NCBI RefSeq assembly: GCF_000749845.1
Contig: NZ_JQHM01000001.1
Coordinates: 310,001 to 374,000 of the forward strand
Reading direction: 5' to 3'
DNA from: Pectobacterium betavasculorum
Lineage (GTDB): Bacteria > Pseudomonadota > Gammaproteobacteria > Enterobacterales > Enterobacteriaceae
DNA length: 64,000 bases
Made by a program: the position numbers and the translations under genes. Of this stretch, positions 37,895-47,247 are shown one piece after another. Below the pieces are notes generated by a model. It worked only from the letters and a program-made list of their open reading frames with translations. It did no database searches and was not told the DNA's origin. Numbering within the stretch: position 1 is the stretch's first letter; every line of letters begins with the position of its first letter.

Positions 37895-39406
37895 ATGGAA
37901 ACCGTATCTAACTTCATTCAGGGGGCAATTGCCTCCAGCAACAGCCAGCGCTACGCCGCGGTGTATAACCCGGCGACGGGCGAGCAGATCCGCCAGGTTG
38001 TGATGTCTGATAAGACAGAAGTAGAGCAGGCCATTGCCAGCGCGGCGGCGGCATTCCCGACGTGGTCGAAGCACTCTCCACTACGCCGTGCGCGCGTCCT
38101 GTTTCGCTTCAAGGCACTGCTGGAAGAACGAATGGATACGCTAGCTCGGCTGATTTCACAGGAGCATGGCAAGGTCTATTCCGATGCTGTGGGTGAGGTG
38201 ACACGCGGGCTGGAAGTCGTTGAGTTTGCCTGTGGTATTCCGCATCTCCAAAAAGGTGAACACTCAGCGAATGTTGGCACTGGTGTGGATAGCCATTCTC
38301 TGATGCAGCCGCTCGGCGTGTGCGTTGGGATTACGCCGTTTAACTTCCCGGCGATGGTGCCCATGTGGATGTTCCCGATTGCACTGGCGACAGGTAATAC
38401 CTTTGTGCTTAAGCCCTCGGAAAAGGATCCGTCGCTCTCGCTGCTGCTGGCACAACTGCTGAAGGAAGCAGGCCTGCCGGATGGCGTGTTTAATGTCGTT
38501 CAGGGCGACAAAGAAGCGGTGGACGTCCTGCTGACCGATCCGCGCGTGCAGGCGGTAAGCTTTGTGGGATCGACGCCGGTGGCGGAATACATTTATCAGA
38601 CGGCATCGGCGCACGGCAAACGCTGTCAGGCGCTGGGTGGGGCGAAAAACCACTGTATCCTAATGCCGGATGCCGACATGGATATGGCTGCCAGCGCGAT
38701 TATGGGCGCGGCGTTTGGTGCGGCGGGCGAGCGTTGCATGGCGTTGTCGGTGGTGGTCGCTGTTGGTGATGACACGGCGGAAGCACTGCATCAGCGTCTG
38801 AGCGCACAGATCAAAGCAATGCGCGTCGGGCCAGGTCTGGTCGACGGGCAGGAAAATGAAATGGGGCCGGTAATCAGCGCGCCACATCGAGCAAAAATTG
38901 CCGACTATATTCAAAGTGGCGTCGATCAAGGCGCGACGCTACGTATCGATGGCCGCACGCTGTCCGTACAAGGGCATCCGCAAGGCTATTTCATCGGGCC
39001 GACGCTGTTCGATAACGTCACGCCGGAGATGAAGATCTATCAGGAAGAAATTTTTGGTCCCGTTCTATCCGTGGTACGCGTGCCGGATTACCAGACGGCG
39101 GTGACGCTGATTAACAACCATGAATACGGCAACGGTACGGCTATTTTTACCCGCGATGGTGAAACGGCGCGTCAGTTCTGTGAAGAGGTGCTGGCCGGCA
39201 TGGTTGGCGTGAACGTACCTATCCCAGTACCGATGGCGTTCCACAGCTTTGGCGGCTGGAAGCGCTCCATTTTTGGGCCGCTGAATGTCCACGGCAATGA
39301 CGGCGTGCGCTTCTACACCCGCATGAAAACTGTCACCAGTCGCTGGCCCGCCAGCGTCCGTCTGGAACACCACACCAGCAGTTTCGTCATGCCCACGCTG
39401 GAGTGA
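37895..39406 (+). CDS. iolA: methylmalonate-semialdehyde dehydrogenase (CoA-acylating)
   Basis: Last step of inositol catabolism: malonate semialdehyde (or methylmalonate semialdehyde) plus CoA and NAD+ to acetyl-CoA (propionyl-CoA) and CO2. The 503-residue aldehyde dehydrogenase has ITPFNFPAMVPMWMFPIA, VGSTPVAEYIY and the catalytic cysteine in GAAGERCMALS (C281). The general-base position reads LGGAKNH rather than the usual E-L-GG, as is normal for this CoA-dependent subfamily. An upstream in-frame start at 37853 adds 14 residues and is rejected because AAGGTG precedes 37895. Confidence 0.93.
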   Translation: METVSNFIQGAIASSNSQRYAAVYNPATGEQIRQVVMSDKTEVEQAIASAAAAFPTWSKHSPLRRARVLFRFKALLEERMDTLARLISQEHGKVYSDAVGEVTRGLEVVEFACGIPHLQKGEHSANVGTGVDSHSLMQPLGVCVGITPFNFPAMVPMWMFPIALATGNTFVLKPSEKDPSLSLLLAQLLKEAGLPDGVFNVVQGDKEAVDVLLTDPRVQAVSFVGSTPVAEYIYQTASAHGKRCQALGGAKNHCILMPDADMDMAASAIMGAAFGAAGERCMALSVVVAVGDDTAEALHQRLSAQIKAMRVGPGLVDGQENEMGPVISAPHRAKIADYIQSGVDQGATLRIDGRTLSVQGHPQGYFIGPTLFDNVTPEMKIYQEEIFGPVLSVVRVPDYQTAVTLINNHEYGNGTAIFTRDGETARQFCEEVLAGMVGVNVPIPVPMAFHSFGGWKRSIFGPLNVHGNDGVRFYTRMKTVTSRWPASVRLEHHTSSFVMPTLE

Positions 39407-39457
39407 GGATTTGACCTATAACGGGTGGTGAAAATAGTGCACCGGTTTTGTTCTGCT

Positions 39458-39702
39458 GGCGTCAAAAATTATGCTGAGGTAGGTGCGCCGCCGAAAGAGC
39501 GACAAGGATGTCGCGAAAGCCAGTGCCGCGGAGGGGCCGCGTCACTGGCGGTTCGGATGACGGTGACACATACCGAAGGGCCCGCGTAGCGGCATAATTT
39601 ATCGCCATAAGCCTGGGTTCTCAGGGCGGCGGCGATTGAGCGCCCTGAGTCGGGCGCGTGCTACAACGTAGCATAAGAATGGCTAAATTTTCGCGCACGA
39701 AA
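39458..39702 (+). repeat. structured intergenic repeat, copy A
   Basis: This 245-base element fills most of the 356-base gap between iolA and iolD and is homologous to copy B (41766-42081). Order of parts: AAATTATGC (39466-39474) which can pair with GCATAATTT (39592-39600); hairpin GCGACA/TGTCGC (39499-39504, 39509-39514, loop AGGA); GAAAGC; stem GCCAGTG+CGCGG (39519-39531) with CCGCG+CACTGGC (39537-39549), one C/T mismatch between the two arms; hairpin CTCAGGGCG/CGCCCTGAG (39620-39628, 39641-39649); hairpin TGCTAC/GTAGCA (39659-39673); tail GCGCACGAAA (39693-39702). No start codon-led gene is supported inside. GAATATACAT at 39711 lies just after it. Confidence 0.85.
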
Positions 39703-39762
39703 TGCTCGCTGAATATACATAGTTCATTATAGAAATCAGATCCTTATTTAAGGAGTAGATCA

Positions 39763-41694
39763 ATGGATACGTGTCGCATCACCATGGCGCAGGCGCTGGT
39801 CAGGTTTCTCAACCAGCAATACATCAGCGTTGATGGTGAAGAATCCCCCTTTGTGCAGGGCGTCATGACCATTTTTGGTCACGGTAATGTACTGGGCATC
39901 GGCCAGGCGCTGGAGCAGGAGGCAAACCGTCTCACCGTGCATCAGGGGTGCAACGAGCAGGGAATGGCACACATCGCCGTCGGGTTTGCTAAACAGCACA
40001 AGCGGCGGAAAATCTATGCGGTGACTTCATCGGTGGGGCCGGGAGCGGCGAATATGGTGACCGCTGCGGCGACCGCTACCGCCAACCGCATCCCGGTACT
40101 GCTGCTGCCCGGCGATCTGTTTGCCTGTCGCCAGCCGGATCCGGTATTGCAGCAGGTAGAGCAATACCACGATCTGTCGATTAGTACCAATGACTGCTTC
40201 AAACCGGTTTCCCGTTACTGGGATCGTATTAATCGCCCTGAACAGCTGATGAGCGCGTTGATTAACGCCATGCGTGTACTAACCGATCCGGCAGACACCG
40301 GTGCGGTAACGCTATGTTTACCGCAGGATGTACAGGCAGAAGTCTGGGATTATCCGACATCATTTTTCCGCAAGCGTGTCCATCACCTCGAACGCCGCCC
40401 GCCGGATGCGGCTCGACTGGATGAAGCAGCAGCGCTGATTGCGAGAAAACGCCGTCCAATGCTGATTTGCGGTGGCGGCGTACGCTATTCCGGCGCACAT
40501 GACGCGCTGGTGCAGTTTGCCGAGCAGTTTGCGATACCGTTTGGCGAAACGCAGGCGGGCAAAGGCGCGATCGTTTCATCACACCCGCTGAACTGCGGTG
40601 GTATTGGCGTGACGGGCGGGCTGGCGGCGAATCGACTGGCGCAAGAGGCGGATCTGATTATCGGCGTCGGAACGCGTTTAACCGATTTTACTACTGCTTC
40701 CAAGTCTCTGTTTCAAAACCCAGATGTTGAGTTTTTACTGCTCAACGTTGCCGAATTTGATGCGCTAAAACTAGACGCCTTACCCTTGATCGCCGATGCC
40801 CGTGTCGGGCTGGAAGCGCTGAGCAAACGGCTGGCGGCGGCGTCGTATCGTAGCGGTTGGCAGCAGGCTGTTGATCAGGCTCGTGCGGAATGGGAGCGTG
40901 AGCTACAACGTCTGTTTGCCGTGCAAGATAAAGGGGAACTGGTGCCGGAAGTGGTGGATGGGTTGGAAGACAAGCTGGACGAATACCGTCACACGTTGAA
41001 TACCCATCTGACGCAAACGCGTGTGCTGGGCATACTGAATGAGGAGCTGGAAGACAACGCGGTTGTGGTGGGCGCTGCGGGCTCGTTGCCGGGCGATCTA
41101 CAGCGTGTGTGGCAGGTGAAAACGCCAGACAGCTATCATCTGGAATATGGCTACTCGTGCATGGGATACGAGATTGCGGCGGCCATTGGTGCACGCCTTG
41201 CGGCACCGAAACAGCCTGTCTACGCGATGGTTGGCGATGGTTCCTATTTGATGCTCCATACCGAACTGCAAACGGCGGTACAAGAAGGCATCAAAATTAC
41301 TGTGTTGCTGTTCGACAATGCGGGTTTTGGCTGTATCAACAACCTACAAATGAGTCAGGGGATGGGCAGTTTCTGTACAGAAAATCGCTATCGCGATGCA
41401 GAGTCAGGGCAACTGCGCGGTGCGCTTATTCCGGTAGATTTTGCCAAGAATGCGGAAAGCTATGGCTGCAAAGCGTGGCGGGTACATGATGAGGCCTCGC
41501 TCAGGCAGGCACTGACGGAATCACGCCAGCATACGAGGCCAGTGCTGCTTGATATCAAGGTGCTGCCGAAGACCATGACGCACGGCTATGAGTCCTGGTG
41601 GCGCACCGGCACGGCGCAGGTTGCTGACAACCCGGAGATTGAGTCTGCGGCCAATAGCGTGAAAGCCGCGCTCTCCCGCGCGCGTCAGTACTAG
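39763..41694 (+). CDS. iolD: 3D-(3,5/4)-trihydroxycyclohexane-1,2-dione hydrolase
   Basis: Thiamine-diphosphate enzyme that opens the ring of the diketone made by IolE, giving 5-deoxyglucuronate. The 643-residue protein has the ThDP-family pyrimidine-domain glutamate in [11 protein letters not shown] (E65), [17 protein letters not shown], a central domain ([20 protein letters not shown]) and the Mg-ThDP motif [16 protein letters not shown]...[10 protein letters not shown]. It is close to other IolD proteins in length. Structured repeats lie in the gaps on both sides of it, so it may be transcribed with iolA or alone. Confidence 0.94.
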   Translation: MDTCRITMAQALVRFLNQQYISVDGEESPFVQGVMTIFGHGNVLGIGQALEQEANRLTVHQGCNEQGMAHIAVGFAKQHKRRKIYAVTSSVGPGAANMVTAAATATANRIPVLLLPGDLFACRQPDPVLQQVEQYHDLSISTNDCFKPVSRYWDRINRPEQLMSALINAMRVLTDPADTGAVTLCLPQDVQAEVWDYPTSFFRKRVHHLERRPPDAARLDEAAALIARKRRPMLICGGGVRYSGAHDALVQFAEQFAIPFGETQAGKGAIVSSHPLNCGGIGVTGGLAANRLAQEADLIIGVGTRLTDFTTASKSLFQNPDVEFLLLNVAEFDALKLDALPLIADARVGLEALSKRLAAASYRSGWQQAVDQARAEWERELQRLFAVQDKGELVPEVVDGLEDKLDEYRHTLNTHLTQTRVLGILNEELEDNAVVVGAAGSLPGDLQRVWQVKTPDSYHLEYGYSCMGYEIAAAIGARLAAPKQPVYAMVGDGSYLMLHTELQTAVQEGIKITVLLFDNAGFGCINNLQMSQGMGSFCTENRYRDAESGQLRGALIPVDFAKNAESYGCKAWRVHDEASLRQALTESRQHTRPVLLDIKVLPKTMTHGYESWWRTGTAQVADNPEIESAANSVKAALSRARQY

Positions 41695-41765
41695 GTGAAT
41701 TTCCCTTAGTGGCTGTTTCTGAGTAACAAATAACGTCGGGTCGCAAGTGGGATTAGTAGTTACCC

Positions 41766-42081
41766 GGCGTAAGAAATTATGCTGAGGAGATAGCAGGCTT
41801 AGGATGAGCGGCATGGATGCCGCGAAAGCTTGCGCCACGTCTGACAAAAACGTCAGAGACGTTTTTGAACAGCACTTGTGCTGGCCCGAAGGGCGAGTCC
41901 CATTTATGGGGCGAGTAAACGTGTCGCAAGCGGTCCGTTAAGCCTGATACCGACGAAGGTATCGCGCAGCGACATAATTTAGCCGGAAGCCAGGGTTCAC
42001 AGGGCGACGGCGACTGAGCCGCCCTGTGTCGGGCGCGTGCTAAGAGGTAGCATGAAAATGGCGATATTGTGGCGCACGAAA
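41766..42081 (+). repeat. structured intergenic repeat, copy B
   Basis: This 316-base homologue of copy A is in the same orientation. AAATTATG (41774-41781) can pair with CATAATTT (41973-41980). Hairpin GCGGCA/TGCCGC sits at 41808-41823, then GAAAGC. A long-range stem GCTTGCG+CACGT (41828-41840) pairs with ACGTG+CGCAAGC (41919-41931), again with one C/T mismatch. Inside that stem is an extra terminator-like hairpin CAAAAACGTC/GACGTTTTTG (41845-41867). Downstream are hairpin CACAGGGCG/CGCCCTGTG (41998-42006, 42020-42028), hairpin TGCTA/TAGCA (42038-42052) and the tail GCGCACGAAA (42072-42081). The stems differ in sequence from copy A but keep pairing. Confidence 0.85.
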
Positions 42082-42194
42082 CCCTTTCCACATCTGCATA
42101 AAAATTTGACGACGAAACAGCCTCTGCAAATAACATTTACGATCTTTAATTCTGTCAGGTGCTTCCCATCCTTCGATGAATAAGAAATCAAACT

Positions 42195-42208
42195 GAAATA
42201 TACATTTC
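42195..42208 (+). promoter_or_regulatory. candidate IolR operator 3
   Basis: GAAATATACATTTC, an almost perfect inverted repeat (GAAAT-N4-ATTTC) and 12 of 14 like operator 2. It lies about 335 bases before iolG. Confidence 0.55.
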
Positions 42209-42307
42209 ATTTTTAAACCACGGTTTCATTTTCCCTCCTGCCGTAAGCCAGCACCTGACCGATCCCCTGATAGTCATGTATATCGCCATAAACGTTCTCA
42301 TTCGATG

Positions 42308-42323
42308 TGTGATTGTGGTTGCA
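42308..42323 (+). promoter_or_regulatory. possible CRP site upstream of iolG
   Basis: TGTGA, six bases, TTGCA: the left half matches the CRP consensus fully and the right half in three of five. Catabolite control of inositol use is common, but this is a weak site. Confidence 0.3.
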
Positions 42324-42394
42324 GAAAACAGCGAAGATGTCATGAAAATGTTAACTGACGCGCAAAAATATAATTTTCAATTTATACAAAACTG

Positions 42395-42408
42395 AAATAA
42401 ATGTTTTA
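42395..42408 (+). promoter_or_regulatory. weak candidate IolR operator 4 (iolG)
   Basis: GAAATAAATGTTTT keeps the GAAAT left half and 10 of 14 bases of operator 3; it lies 21 bases after a TATAAT (42369-42374). Confidence 0.35.
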
Positions 42409-42530
42409 TTTTAGCTATCGGGATTTGCGGTAAAAAATGAGTGATGGGGCTGGAGAGTATGCGACTAGCCGTTATCCCGTCACTTTATCAGTCTGGCGTT
42501 AAATACCACTCAGGTAGCAAGGGAGCATCT

Positions 42531-43517
42531 ATGTTTAACATCGCTTTACTGGGCGCGGGCCGTATCGGTCAGGTCCATGCAGTGAACATCGCGGCACACA
42601 AAGAAACCAACCTGTACGCGGTGGTCGATCCCAACCCCGCCAATGCCACGGCGCTGGCAGAACGTTACCATAGCAAAGTACAAACGGTTGACGAGGTCAT
42701 GAACGACCCTGCCGTGCATGCTGTCCTGATTGCCTCCGCGACCGACACGCACGCTGACTTGATTGAGCTGGCCGCTAAGCATGGCAAAGCCATCTTCTGT
42801 GAAAAACCGGTACATCTGGATATTGCCCGCGTTCGCGACTGCCTGACCGTCGTCAAACAGCAGAACGTGCCGCTGTTTGTCGGCTTCAACCGCCGCTACG
42901 ACCCGCAATTTCGCCGCGTCAAAACGCTAGCGGGTGAAGGCAATATCGGCAAGCCAGAATCTCTCCTGATTATCTCCCGCGATCCGTCCCCACCGCCTGC
43001 TGAGTATGTTCGCGTTTCCGGCGGAATGTTCCGCGATATGACGATCCATGATTTCGATATGGCGCGTTTCATTATGGGCGAAGAACCCGTATCGGTCTTT
43101 GCACAAGGCAGCAATCTGGTCGATCCGGCGATTGGTGAGGCGGGCGATATTGATACCGCATTTATCGTGCTGAAATTTGCCTCTGGCGCGATGGCGACCA
43201 TCGTTAACAGTCGCCGTTCCGGCTACGGCTACGATCAGCGCCTTGAATTGCACGGGGCGAAAGGCGTGCTCACTGCTGGCAATATCCGTGAAAACGTAGT
43301 CGAGCAGTGGACGGATGACGGTTGTCTGTCTGCGAAACCTGAATATTTCTTCCTGCAACGCTATCACGCGGCCTACGCGGCAGAGTGGCAGCACTTTGTC
43401 GATGTGCTGAATGGTCTTACTCAGCCTGAGTGCTCCGGACTGGACGGTGAACGTGCGTTGAATCTGGCGGATAAAGCGTTTGAATCCCTGGCTCAAGGTA
43501 AGGAGGTCGCCGTGTAA
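42531..43517 (+). CDS. iolG: inositol 2-dehydrogenase
   Basis: First step of myo-inositol catabolism: NAD+-dependent oxidation to 2-keto-myo-inositol (scyllo-inosose). The 328-residue Gfo/Idh/MocA protein has GAGRIGQVHA at 8-17, the catalytic EKPVHLD (K at about 98), VGFNRRYDPQFRR, and RDMTIHDFDMARF with the D/H pair of the active site. GGGAG precedes the ATG at 42531; longer frames to 42441 are not used. It heads a run of co-directional genes through iolB. Confidence 0.93.
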   Translation: MFNIALLGAGRIGQVHAVNIAAHKETNLYAVVDPNPANATALAERYHSKVQTVDEVMNDPAVHAVLIASATDTHADLIELAAKHGKAIFCEKPVHLDIARVRDCLTVVKQQNVPLFVGFNRRYDPQFRRVKTLAGEGNIGKPESLLIISRDPSPPPAEYVRVSGGMFRDMTIHDFDMARFIMGEEPVSVFAQGSNLVDPAIGEAGDIDTAFIVLKFASGAMATIVNSRRSGYGYDQRLELHGAKGVLTAGNIRENVVEQWTDDGCLSAKPEYFFLQRYHAAYAAEWQHFVDVLNGLTQPECSGLDGERALNLADKAFESLAQGKEVAV

Positions 43518-43597
43518 CCGTATTGGCACTGCGCGTTTTACCTGCTTTCAACCCTACACCCATACCCATAACAGAAGCAGATGAAGAGAAAAGACAT

Positions 43598-44536
43598 ATG
43601 AAAAAGATCATCAGCGTTACCGCAATCGCCATCGCACTGGGTCTGTCTGGTCTTGCTCAGGCTCAAAATGAACAAATCGTTTTCAGTACGCCGAATCTCG
43701 CTATGCCATTTGAAGTTCACATGCAGCGTACCGCCGTTAAAGCCGCCAAAGAGCTGGGCGTGAATTTACAGGTGCTGGATGGACAGGGTAGCTCGCCGAA
43801 GCAGGCCGCCGACTTGGAGAATGCCATCACGCGTGGTGCACAGGGCTTTGTGGTGTCACCGAATGACGTTAACGCGGTTTCCAGTGCTGTAACCGAAATT
43901 CAGGATGCCAAGCTGCCGGTAGTCACACTGGATCGTTCGGTGAAAACGGAAAAAGCGGTGCCGCATTTTGGCGCCAATAACTACAAAGGCGGCCAGGCTA
44001 TTGCCGACTATGTCAAAACCAAGTTCCCGGATGGGGCAGAGATCATTTTGCTGACCGGTCAGCCGGGTTCTTCTTCCAACATTGAACGGACGCAGGGGAT
44101 TCGCGACAGCCTGAAAGCGGGCGGCAGCAAGTACCGTATTGTGGCTGACCAGACGGGGAACTGGATGCGTTCAGAAGGGATGCGCATTGTTGAAAGTGTT
44201 TTTCCTTCGCTGCCTAAACGTCCGCAGGTGATCCTCTCTGCGAATGACGACATGGCTTTGGGCGCGATTGAAGCGTTACAAGGGCAGGGGCTGAAGCCCG
44301 GCGACGTGCTGGTGACGGGATTTGATGCCGTGCCGGAGGCGCTGGCTCGCGTACGCGACGGCTGGCTGGCGGTGACCGCCGATCAGCGTCCAGGCTATGC
44401 CGTGACCACGGCGTTAACGCAGTTAACCAATAACATCCGCAGTAAAGCGCCTATCACCGGGGCAGACTACCAACCGACCATGATTACCAAAGATAATCTG
44501 AACGATGCCGAGCGCATTGGCGAAGCGGGAAAATAA
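43598..44536 (+). CDS. sugar ABC transporter substrate-binding protein, probably for inositol
   Basis: Periplasmic binding protein of the ribose/galactose type. The 312-residue protein has a signal peptide (MKKIISVTAIAIALGLSGLA, cleavage near residue 22) and Peripla_BP_4 features: IVFSTPNLAMPFEVHMQRTA, VSPNDVNAVSSAV, VTLDRSV and ILSANDDMALGAIEALQ. Its place directly after iolG and before a matching ATPase and permease makes inositol the natural substrate, which is inference. GAAGAGAAAAGAC precedes the ATG. Confidence 0.86.
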   Translation: MKKIISVTAIAIALGLSGLAQAQNEQIVFSTPNLAMPFEVHMQRTAVKAAKELGVNLQVLDGQGSSPKQAADLENAITRGAQGFVVSPNDVNAVSSAVTEIQDAKLPVVTLDRSVKTEKAVPHFGANNYKGGQAIADYVKTKFPDGAEIILLTGQPGSSSNIERTQGIRDSLKAGGSKYRIVADQTGNWMRSEGMRIVESVFPSLPKRPQVILSANDDMALGAIEALQGQGLKPGDVLVTGFDAVPEALARVRDGWLAVTADQRPGYAVTTALTQLTNNIRSKAPITGADYQPTMITKDNLNDAERIGEAGK

Positions 44537-44616
44537 ATCGTTTTCCACGCCATTATTAAATCATAAAGGGTATTCAGCAGGCCGCGACCGCGCGGCCTCG
44601 CGGGAGGAAGGTACGC

Positions 44617-46164
44617 ATGACGGAACCCCTACTGAACATCACCAATCTGGCAAAGAGCTTCTCTGGCGTCTGGGCGTTGAGCAATGTACAGCTGACCGTA
44701 CAGCGGGGAGAAATTCATGCGCTATTGGGAGAAAACGGCGCGGGTAAATCGACGCTGTTAAAGGCGCTGGCAGGGGCGCAGCCGCAGACTAGCGGCGATA
44801 TCTGGTTTGGCGGCCAGCAACTGTTACCGCTTGAATCGCCAGTTGAACGACAGAAGCAGGGAATTATCACTATTTATCAAGAGTTTAATCTTCTGCCGAA
44901 CATGAGCGTCGCGGAAAATATGTTCCTGGGGCGTGAGCCACAGCGCAGTGGATTATTTGTAGACGCACTGGCGGTCAACCGCGAGGCGAAAGCGGTACTG
45001 GATTACCTGAAACTGAACATTGCGCCGACGACGCAGGTGGCGCGTTTGAGCGTGGCGCAGCAGCAGATGGTTGAAATCGCCAGAGCACTGACGCTGAACG
45101 CCAAACTGATTGTGATGGATGAGCCATCGGCGGCGCTGAGCGATAGCGAAGTCGACAGCTTGCACCGCGTAGTACGCGAGCTAAAAGGGCGCGGTGTGAG
45201 CGTGGTGTATGTGACGCATCGGCTGCATGAAGTCTTCCAGCTATGTGACCGATTTACCGTATTTCAGGATGGGCGCTACACCGGTTCTGGGGATGTCGCC
45301 AGCACCAACGTGCAGGAAATTATTCGTCTGATGGTGGGGCGTGACGTGGTGTTTAATCGGCGTCCACCTTCAGAAACGCACCATCAGGATAAGCCGGTAC
45401 GTCTGGCGGTTAAGGGCTTAAGCCGGGAAAAACCGCCGCTGGATGCGCACGGTATCGCGCTAAAAGACATTAGCTTTCAGGTGCATGCGGGCGAAGTGCT
45501 CGGTATTGCCGGGCTGGTCGGCGCAGGGCGCACGGAAATCGCACGCTGCCTGTTTGGTGCCGATGGGTTCTCTACCGGTGAGTTTGTGCTGGATGACGCG
45601 CCTTATCATCCGTCCACGCCACTGCATGCGCTGTCGCAGGGCATCGCGCTGGTGCCGGAAGACCGAAAGAAAGAGGGCGCGGTGCTGGGGTTATCGATCA
45701 GGGAAAACATCTCACTTTCCAACCTCTCATCACTCATGCGCTGGCGCTGGTTTGTGAACACCCGTAAGGAAGACGATCTGATCGACGCCTACCAGCAGGC
45801 GCTGCATATCAAGATGGTGAACAGCGAACAGGAAGTGCGCAAGCTGTCGGGCGGTAACCAGCAAAAAGTGATTCTTGCCCGCTGTATGGCGCTGAATCCC
45901 AAGGTATTGATCGTGGATGAGCCCACGCGCGGCATTGATGTAGGAACCAAATCTGAAGTGCATCAGGTGCTGTTCGATATGGCTAAACGGGGCGTCGCCG
46001 TGATTGTGATTTCCTCCGATTTACCGGAAATCATGGCGATTTCTGACCGCATCATCACGCTCAGCGAAGGGCGAATCAGCGGGGAAATTCATGGCGATGA
46101 TGCCACAGAAGAAAAACTGATGACGATGATGGCTATTTGCCACGACGCATTACACGCAGCATAA
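44617..46164 (+). CDS. sugar ABC transporter ATP-binding protein (double NBD)
   Basis: 515-residue RbsA/MglA-type ATPase with two nucleotide-binding domains. NBD1 (about 5-240) has Walker A GENGAGKST, signature LSVAQQQMVEIARAL and Walker B LIVMDEPSAALS. NBD2 (about 265-505) has a degenerate Walker A (GLVGAGRTE), signature LSGGNQQKVILARC and VLIVDEPTRGIDVG. Degeneration of the second Walker A is normal in this family. GGGAGGAAGG gives a very strong ribosome-binding site. Confidence 0.92.
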   Translation: MTEPLLNITNLAKSFSGVWALSNVQLTVQRGEIHALLGENGAGKSTLLKALAGAQPQTSGDIWFGGQQLLPLESPVERQKQGIITIYQEFNLLPNMSVAENMFLGREPQRSGLFVDALAVNREAKAVLDYLKLNIAPTTQVARLSVAQQQMVEIARALTLNAKLIVMDEPSAALSDSEVDSLHRVVRELKGRGVSVVYVTHRLHEVFQLCDRFTVFQDGRYTGSGDVASTNVQEIIRLMVGRDVVFNRRPPSETHHQDKPVRLAVKGLSREKPPLDAHGIALKDISFQVHAGEVLGIAGLVGAGRTEIARCLFGADGFSTGEFVLDDAPYHPSTPLHALSQGIALVPEDRKKEGAVLGLSIRENISLSNLSSLMRWRWFVNTRKEDDLIDAYQQALHIKMVNSEQEVRKLSGGNQQKVILARCMALNPKVLIVDEPTRGIDVGTKSEVHQVLFDMAKRGVAVIVISSDLPEIMAISDRIITLSEGRISGEIHGDDATEEKLMTMMAICHDALHAA

Positions 46165-46176
46165 CGGAGGTGACGC

Positions 46177-47208
46177 ATGTCCCAGCAGCCGCTTTCTAAG
46201 ACGATTACGCCGCCCAACACGCGTGGACGTTTTGACCCCATTGGCTTTTTTGAACGCTTTGGCGTGTTTATTTTCATGATTTTGCTGCTGATTTTCTTTC
46301 AGTCGCAGAACAGCAACTTTCTGTCCGAACGCAACATCACCAACATCCTTACCGAAGTGTCCATCTACGGCATCATGGCCGTAGGGATGACGTTCGTCAT
46401 TTTGACTGCCGGGATCGACCTGTCCGTCGGCTCAATTCTGGCGGTATGTGCGATCACCGCCGCATCGGTGATTAAAGGCGACAACTTCACCACCGTCGAT
46501 CCCGATGCCTGGTTCGGCCTGAGCTGGTTGGTCGCGTTGGGCGTCTGTCTGGCAATGGGCACCTTTATTGGTTTCTTGCATGGTTTAGGGGTGACCAAAC
46601 TGCGTCTGCCGCCGTTCATCGTCACGCTGGGTGGGATGACCATCTGGCGCGGATTAACGCTGGTGATGAACGACGGTGCGCCGATTGCGGGCTTTGATCC
46701 AGGCTATCGCTGGTGGGGACGGGGAGAGATCCTCGGTATTTCGGTGCCGATCTGGATCTTCGCGCTAGTCGCCTTACTCGGCTATCTGGCGCTGCATAAA
46801 ACCCGCTGGGGACGCTTTGTGTACGCCATTGGCGGCAACACCGAAGCGGCGCGACTGGCTGGTGTGAATGTGCAACGTGTACTGGTCAGTGTCTATGTGG
46901 TGATTGGCTGCCTGGCCGGGCTGGCGGGCTTTATTCTCAGCGCCCGTCTCGGCAGCGCAGAAGCGGTCGCGGGGATCACCTTCGAACTTCGCGTCATCGC
47001 CTCGGTGGTGATTGGCGGCACCTCGCTGATGGGCGGCTATGGCCGGATCAGCGGCACGATTATCGGCTCGATCATCATGGGCATTCTGATTAACGGACTG
47101 GTGTTGATGAACGTATCGGCCTACTACCAGCAGATTATCACCGGGTTGATTATCGTGCTGGCTGTGGCGTTCGACACCTATGCCAAGAGCCGTCGCGGCG
47201 CTATCTGA
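46177..47208 (+). CDS. sugar ABC transporter permease
   Basis: 343-residue RbsC-like permease (BPD_transp_2 family), with about eight to ten membrane segments and the family text GIMAVGMTFVILTAGIDLSVGS, PPFIVTLGGMTIWRGL, YAIGGNTEAARLAGVNVQ and GGTSLMGGYGRISGTIIG. ACGGAGGTGACGC precedes the ATG, 12 bases after the ATPase stop. It forms the membrane channel of the probable inositol importer. Confidence 0.93.
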   Translation: MSQQPLSKTITPPNTRGRFDPIGFFERFGVFIFMILLLIFFQSQNSNFLSERNITNILTEVSIYGIMAVGMTFVILTAGIDLSVGSILAVCAITAASVIKGDNFTTVDPDAWFGLSWLVALGVCLAMGTFIGFLHGLGVTKLRLPPFIVTLGGMTIWRGLTLVMNDGAPIAGFDPGYRWWGRGEILGISVPIWIFALVALLGYLALHKTRWGRFVYAIGGNTEAARLAGVNVQRVLVSVYVVIGCLAGLAGFILSARLGSAEAVAGITFELRVIASVVIGGTSLMGGYGRISGTIIGSIIMGILINGLVLMNVSAYYQQIITGLIIVLAVAFDTYAKSRRGAI

Positions 47209-47247
47209 TCCGCGCCTGTACCGAATCTTTTTTGCACTGAGGTGGAT

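Larger units (their letters stand above)
41695..42530 (+). promoter_or_regulatory. 836-base gap between iolD and iolG
   Basis: No supported gene. It contains structured repeat copy B (41766-42081), two candidate IolR operators (42195-42208 and 42395-42408), a possible CRP site (42308-42323), a TATAAT at 42369-42374 and, at the right end, GGGAG (42521-42525) before iolG. It is the likely promoter region of the iolG-transport-iolCEB operon. Confidence 0.6.

Noticed and set aside
39407-39762. Small protein genes in the iolA-iolD gap
   Set aside because: No frame with a ribosome-binding site or protein-like composition; the sequence is explained by the structured repeat.
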